A DNA stretch of 64,000 bases, taken from NCBI RefSeq assembly GCF_029892285.1, contig NZ_JARXVM010000003.1:186001-250000 (forward strand), given 5' to 3'. The notes beneath the pieces were generated by a model, which did not search any database, was not told where the DNA came from, and saw only the letters and a list, made by a program, of their open reading frames with translations. Made by a program: the position numbers and the translations under genes. Positions 60,506 through 64,000 of the stretch are shown piece by piece. Origin of the DNA: Rhizobium sp. SG_E_25_P2 (GTDB lineage Bacteria; Pseudomonadota; Alphaproteobacteria; Rhizobiales; Rhizobiaceae). Numbering within the stretch: the stretch's first letter is position 1; each line of letters starts with the position of its first letter.

Positions 60506-61204
60506 TCATTCTCCAAAGTAAGCTGCTGTCAGGCGGGTCATATCGACATCGGCGCTTCGGGCCTCGAGCGTCACCTGGCCTTTGAGCAGGCAGATAAGCC
60601 GGTCGGAAACTGAAAGCGCCCGGTTGATATCCTGTTCGACGACCACGAGCGACATGCCCTCAGCGCGGATGATACGGAAGGAATCGTAGATCTGCCCGAC
60701 GACAACTGGCGCGAGTCCAAGCGAGATTTCGTCGCAGAGCATCACGCGCGGATTGGACAAAAGCCCCCGACCGATCGCCACCATCTGCTGCTGGCCGCCC
60801 GAGAGGGTAATCGCCATTTGTTTGCGGCGCTCTGCAAGGATTGGAAAGAGTTCGTAGACGCGCGGCAGAGTCCAGTTGCCGGTCCGTTTGGTCAGCATGC
60901 CCATGGTCAGGTTTTCCTCGACCGTGAGTTCGGCAAACAGCATGCGTCCCTCTGGAACCATTGCGATGCCGGAACGGGCGATCTTCTCAGCCGCGATACC
61001 GACAATGTCCTTGCCATCAAAGCGGATAGCGCCGCGAACACGTTGGTTAAGACCCACCAGACAGCGCAGAAGGGTGGACTTTCCCGCGCCGTTGGCGCCC
61101 ACCAACGCCAGGCATTCCTTCTCGGCGAGCCCCAGCGACACGCCAAACAGGGCCTGCATATCGCCGTAGAAGGCTTCGAGCCGTTCGACCTCAATGAGCT
61201 TCAT
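60506..61204 (-). CDS. ABC ATPase, LivF type (cassette 4)
   Basis: A 232-residue ATPase with Walker A GANGAGKST, signature LSGGQQQM and Walker B VMLCDEISLGLAP. The ATG at 61204 lies 14 bases inside the LivG gene; a GTG two codons upstream is possible. Confidence 0.88.
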   Translation of the reverse strand: MKLIEVERLEAFYGDMQALFGVSLGLAEKECLALVGANGAGKSTLLRCLVGLNQRVRGAIRFDGKDIVGIAAEKIARSGIAMVPEGRMLFAELTVEENLTMGMLTKRTGNWTLPRVYELFPILAERRKQMAITLSGGQQQMVAIGRGLLSNPRVMLCDEISLGLAPVVVGQIYDSFRIIRAEGMSLVVVEQDINRALSVSDRLICLLKGQVTLEARSADVDMTRLTAAYFGE

Positions 61205-61919
61205 CGACACCCAACCCCATATAAATTTCTTTGACGGTGGCGCTCGACATCACCTCGTCTGGCGCCCCGTCCAGCAGTTTGCGACCGAAATGAAGCACTG
61301 CGATCCGATCCGCGACGGCTTTCAGGGCGTGGGCGATGTGCTCGATCCAGATGATCGCGTGGTCCTGCTTGAGGCTAAGGATCGTCTGCACCAGCCGATC
61401 GACCTCGCGTTCTGTCAGGCCCGCGCCGATTTCGTCGAGCATCAGCAGGCGCGCATTGACCGCGAGCGCCTTGGCGAGTTCGAGCCGCTTGCGATTGAGA
61501 AGCGTGAGAGAACCTGCCGGGCGATCGGCAAATTCGATCAGTCCCGTTCTGTCCAGCACGTCGCGCGCCTTGGCGTGGCCCTGCCTGGCCGGCAGGCGCG
61601 CTCCGAACGCTGCTGCTGCTGCGACGTTTTCAAACACGGTCAGGCCCGGAAAGGGTTGCGGAATCTGGAAGGCGCGACCGATGCCGAGATGCACGCGCTT
61701 ATGCGCCGGCACTTGCGAAATGTCGCGCCCATCGAGATGAATGGCGCCGCTGTCGGGCGTCAGGCTGCCCGCAATCAAGGCGAATAGCGAACTCTTGCCG
61801 GCCCCATTCGGGCCGATGACCCCAATGCATTCACCGGTGTCGATATTGAGATCGACGTGATCGGCGACGACAACGGAGCCAAAGCTCTTGTTGAGATTTT
61901 TGACTTCCAGGAGAGCCAA
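61191..61919 (-). CDS. ABC ATPase, LivG type (cassette 4)
   Basis: A 242-residue ATPase. Walker A GPNGAGKSS at 36-44, the family-specific LLNRKRLELAKA where a YGQQ-type signature is expected, and Walker B LLMLDEIGAGL. The start codon appears to be TTG at 61919 with CAGGTG upstream; no in-frame ATG or GTG is close. A weak start may keep the level of this subunit in line with the others. Confidence 0.85.
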   Translation of the reverse strand: MALLEVKNLNKSFGSVVVADHVDLNIDTGECIGVIGPNGAGKSSLFALIAGSLTPDSGAIHLDGRDISQVPAHKRVHLGIGRAFQIPQPFPGLTVFENVAAAAAFGARLPARQGHAKARDVLDRTGLIEFADRPAGSLTLLNRKRLELAKALAVNARLLMLDEIGAGLTEREVDRLVQTILSLKQDHAIIWIEHIAHALKAVADRIAVLHFGRKLLDGAPDEVMSSATVKEIYMGLGVDEAH

Positions 61920-61997
61920 GCCCGCACCTGCAAATGTTCGAGTTGATGCTGAAGCGACAAGACGCGTCTGTATTGCGCGCGTCTTGACGTGTTTGCC

Positions 61998-63314
61998 TCA
62001 GAAGGTGAGGGGCTGCAATTTACCCTGCGGCTTGACATCAGGATTGGTCGAATTGTCGACAACTTTCAGATCATAGGGGAATTTGCCGCCCTCAACCTGC
62101 TGCCATTGCCCTGCGGCGATATGCGTGACGCTGATGTTCTTAAGAGGCGAGGCTTTGAAATCCACCTTGCCGACAACCGTGTCCAGGCTGAGCGCCGCAA
62201 TCGCATCGCGCACCGCCGCCTTGTCCTTGGGGTCGCCCGCAGCTTTCAGCGCCGCCAGACCGACCTCAAAGAGCGCATGGTCATAACCCAGCGGCTGGGT
62301 CCATTGCTGACCGGTCGCCGCCGTATAGGCGTCGGCGATGTCTTGGGAGGATTGCCCGGTCAGGGATGACTTGTAGGGGAATGCGGGGGTCCACCAGACC
62401 TCGGTCGACATGCCGTTGCCTCGTTCGCCGAGATTGGCCACCGAAGAGGGGAACAGCAGTCCGGCCGCCGTGGTGCAGATCTTCGGCTTGAAACCGGCCT
62501 GGACAGCCTGGTTCCAGAAGGTCGCGAGATGGTTCTGGTAGGCGTGACCCGCAACGATCTCGACGCCAGCCTCCTTGAAGGCGGCAATCTGGGTGGAGAA
62601 GTCGTCGGTGTCGAGCCGGAACAGACCCAGGTCCAACACATCGTATCCGCCAGCCTTGAAAGCCGGTGGGAAGCCATGCTCCGGATCATGCATCGCACGG
62701 CCGCCGTCATTGTCGGCGTAGAGCGTGCCGACTTTCTTGTTGGTCGGCAGGGTGTCCCACATCTTCGCATAGGCTGTGCCGAGTTCGTCGGCGCCCCAGA
62801 AGAAATGGAAGGTGAACGGGAAGCCTTTTTCCGGATTGTAATTGCGTTGGAAAGCCCAGCCCTGCCAAGGGCCGCCGGTGGAAATCTGCGGCACGCCGCG
62901 GGCGTCGGAAATGTTGGCGATCGCCGTGCCGCCTTCAGCGTCGGAAATCAGGATGATGTCAGGGTTGTCGTTGAGGATCAGCTCGTTGCCGATCTGCAGC
63001 GAACGGGTCGGGTTGGACTGGTTATCCTTGACGATGATCTCGACAGCATAGGTCTTGCCATTGATCTCAAGGCCATTCTTCAGCGTTTCCTCTATGGCCT
63101 TGATCGTGTGGCTGGTGGACGCGCCGAAGGAGGCGCGAATGCCGGAAAGCGCCACAACAAAGCCGATGCGCAACGTATCGTCGGCGGCGCGTGCATGCGA
63201 CAAGCCCGAGGCCGACATCAGGGCCGTAGCGGCCGCCAGCTTGCCCGCCCCAGCCAGCATATCGCGCCGCGTGAAATGGGAATCGAATATGGTTGTGTTC
63301 GAAGTTTCTGTCAT
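61998..63314 (-). CDS. ABC substrate-binding protein, branched-chain type, Tat signal (cassette 4)
   Basis: A 438-residue binding protein. FTRRDMLAGAG (Arg16-Arg17) followed by a hydrophobic stretch to SHARAAD is a Tat-type signal peptide. The mature part opens LRIGFVVALSGIRASFGAST. The WWTPAFPYKSSLTGQSS and GQQWTQPLGYDHALFEV blocks are shared with cassettes 2 and 3. GGGAGGGG precedes the ATG at 63314; a longer form from 63455 is not likely. It is divergent from a TetR gene. Confidence 0.88.
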   Translation of the reverse strand: MTETSNTTIFDSHFTRRDMLAGAGKLAAATALMSASGLSHARAADDTLRIGFVVALSGIRASFGASTSHTIKAIEETLKNGLEINGKTYAVEIIVKDNQSNPTRSLQIGNELILNDNPDIILISDAEGGTAIANISDARGVPQISTGGPWQGWAFQRNYNPEKGFPFTFHFFWGADELGTAYAKMWDTLPTNKKVGTLYADNDGGRAMHDPEHGFPPAFKAGGYDVLDLGLFRLDTDDFSTQIAAFKEAGVEIVAGHAYQNHLATFWNQAVQAGFKPKICTTAAGLLFPSSVANLGERGNGMSTEVWWTPAFPYKSSLTGQSSQDIADAYTAATGQQWTQPLGYDHALFEVGLAALKAAGDPKDKAAVRDAIAALSLDTVVGKVDFKASPLKNISVTHIAAGQWQQVEGGKFPYDLKVVDNSTNPDVKPQGKLQPLTF

Positions 63315-63467
63315 GAGCCCCTCCCAGGGTTGTTGGCGTGGCGCGGGTCCGTTTTCGGATACTGCGCAGTGCAACCGGCTCCTCCGCCGGGCAAACGAGC
63401 TTGCGCTGCATGCCTCGTTGTTTATACAATCAACCAAAATCGGTAAAGTCGTCAAAATCGCATCCTT

Positions 63468-63486
63468 CTATCGGTTTCATCGATAG
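63468..63486. promoter_or_regulatory. Inverted repeat in the cassette 4 / TetR promoter
   Basis: CTATCG (63468-63473) and CGATAG (63481-63486) flank seven bases, 71 bases before the TetR start. It lies in the 242-base gap 63315-63556 and is a candidate operator for that TetR protein; the rest of the gap shows no gene. Confidence 0.4.
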
Positions 63487-63556
63487 CTCCAATGACGAAG
63501 CGCAAAACAGGCGGCAAAAATGGTCCGGAATAAAGTGAGGGCCGAAAGGACATCAG

Positions 63557-64000
63557 ATGGTTGACGCTTCCGCAAAAAAGCCAGGAGGTCGCAGCGCCGT
63601 TCAGACACGCGCCAATGGCGATCATACCCGGGAGAAAATCCTCAACGCGGCGGAATTGCTGTTTGGAAATGAATCTTTCGACACGGTGTCTTTGCGCGAC
63701 ATCACCAACGCCGCCGGCGTGACGTTGGCCCTAGCCAGCTATCACTTCAAGGTGAAGGAGAATCTGTTCTCCGCCGTTGTCGCCCGGCGAGCTGCAGTCC
63801 TTAATGAGACGCGGCGTGAACGGCTGGCTGCGCTCGAGGCGGAAGGGCGAATGACGGTCGAGGCATTGCTCGATGCTTTCATGCATCCATTGTTTGAGCA
63901 AATGCAAAGCGATGATGAGGGATGGCAGGCCTATGTTCTTCTTCTGGCGAAATTGGGCGCCAATGATAGGTGGCTCCATTATATTCATGAGAATTTCGAC
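63557..64000 (+). CDS. TetR-family regulator (5'-terminal part)
   Basis: The first 148 codons of a TetR regulator; the frame runs off the right edge. The helix-turn-helix is ILNAAELLFGNESFDTVSLR then AAGVTLALASYHFKVKENLF, residues about 29-72, after a polar N-terminal tail. GAAAGGA lies eight bases before the ATG. It faces the cassette 4 binding-protein gene and probably controls that operon. Confidence 0.83.
   Translation, partial: MVDASAKKPGGRSAVQTRANGDHTREKILNAAELLFGNESFDTVSLRDITNAAGVTLALASYHFKVKENLFSAVVARRAAVLNETRRERLAALEAEGRMTVEALLDAFMHPLFEQMQSDDEGWQAYVLLLAKLGANDRWLHYIHENFD

Noticed and set aside
1-64000. CRISPR array, tRNA or rRNA genes, replication origin, phage genes
   Set aside because: No regular spaced repeats, no tRNA-like or rRNA sequence, no repABC or dnaA-type region and no phage structural gene were seen.

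Overview
The window looks like an accessory catabolic region of an alphaproteobacterium, most likely Rhizobiales (Brucella/Ochrobactrum or Rhizobium relatives). I infer this from the moderately high GC, the density of branched-chain-type ABC cassettes, the Agrobacterium/Rhizobium-like gene families and the kinds of IS fragments present. There is no rRNA, tRNA, replication origin, phage or CRISPR array. Both ends are cut inside genes: an amidohydrolase on the left and a TetR regulator on the right.

Layout. (1) 1-5.1 kb, + strand: the end of a YtcJ-type amidohydrolase, then an ABC importer (cassette 1) whose second permease is fused to an ATPase. (2) 5.2-15.1 kb, mostly - strand: a polyamine-type importer (PotA/B/C plus binding protein) with gamma-glutamylputrescine synthetase- and oxidase-like enzymes and a second amidohydrolase, divergent from a TetR gene; two clean palindromes lie between them. 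(3) 15.3-22.8 kb: TetR and amidase genes divergent from ABC cassette 2, which ends in a DUF3237 gene. (4) 23.3-37.4 kb: a complete aromatic funnel, catBCA-benABCD-benK-pcaD on the + strand, facing carboxylesterase, benzyl-alcohol-dehydrogenase-like and benzaldehyde-dehydrogenase-like genes and a CatM/BenM-type LysR gene on the - strand. Perfect ATAC-N7-GTAT sites precede catB and the aldehyde dehydrogenase. (5) 37.4-40.4 kb: a scrap zone holding an intact hipBA pair and fossils of IS630, IS5, an RTX protein and a reductase. (6) 40.4-48.2 kb: a quinone/electrophile-response-like cluster (glutathionyl-hydroquinone reductase, LLM flavoprotein, DoxX, azoreductase, two SDRs, SnoaL-like protein, LysR, Rrf2, NADPH-reductase-like protein). 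(7) 48.3-56.8 kb: ABC cassette 3, divergent from cupin dioxygenase, zinc alcohol dehydrogenase, SDR and AraC genes. (8) 56.8-57.6 kb: an IS6/IS21 chimeric relic. (9) 57.8-64 kb: SDR plus ABC cassette 4, divergent from a TetR gene.

How it fits together. Region 4 reads as an ester -> benzyl alcohol -> benzaldehyde -> benzoate -> catechol -> muconate -> 3-oxoadipate route with its own importer and regulator. Cassettes 2, 3 and 4 are paralogous, share the order binding protein-LivG-LivF-LivH-LivM, carry Tat-type signal peptides on the binding protein, and each sits beside a different small enzyme set, so they look like one transporter family reused for different substrates. Degraded IS fragments (IS6, IS256, IS630, IS5, IS6/IS21) lie at most of the joints between modules, which points to step-by-step assembly of the region. 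No single element is a clearly new system. The best candidates for something undescribed are the cassette 3 cupin/dehydrogenase pathway, the unassigned substrates of the three paralogous transporters, and the degenerate signature motif shared by their LivG-type ATPases.
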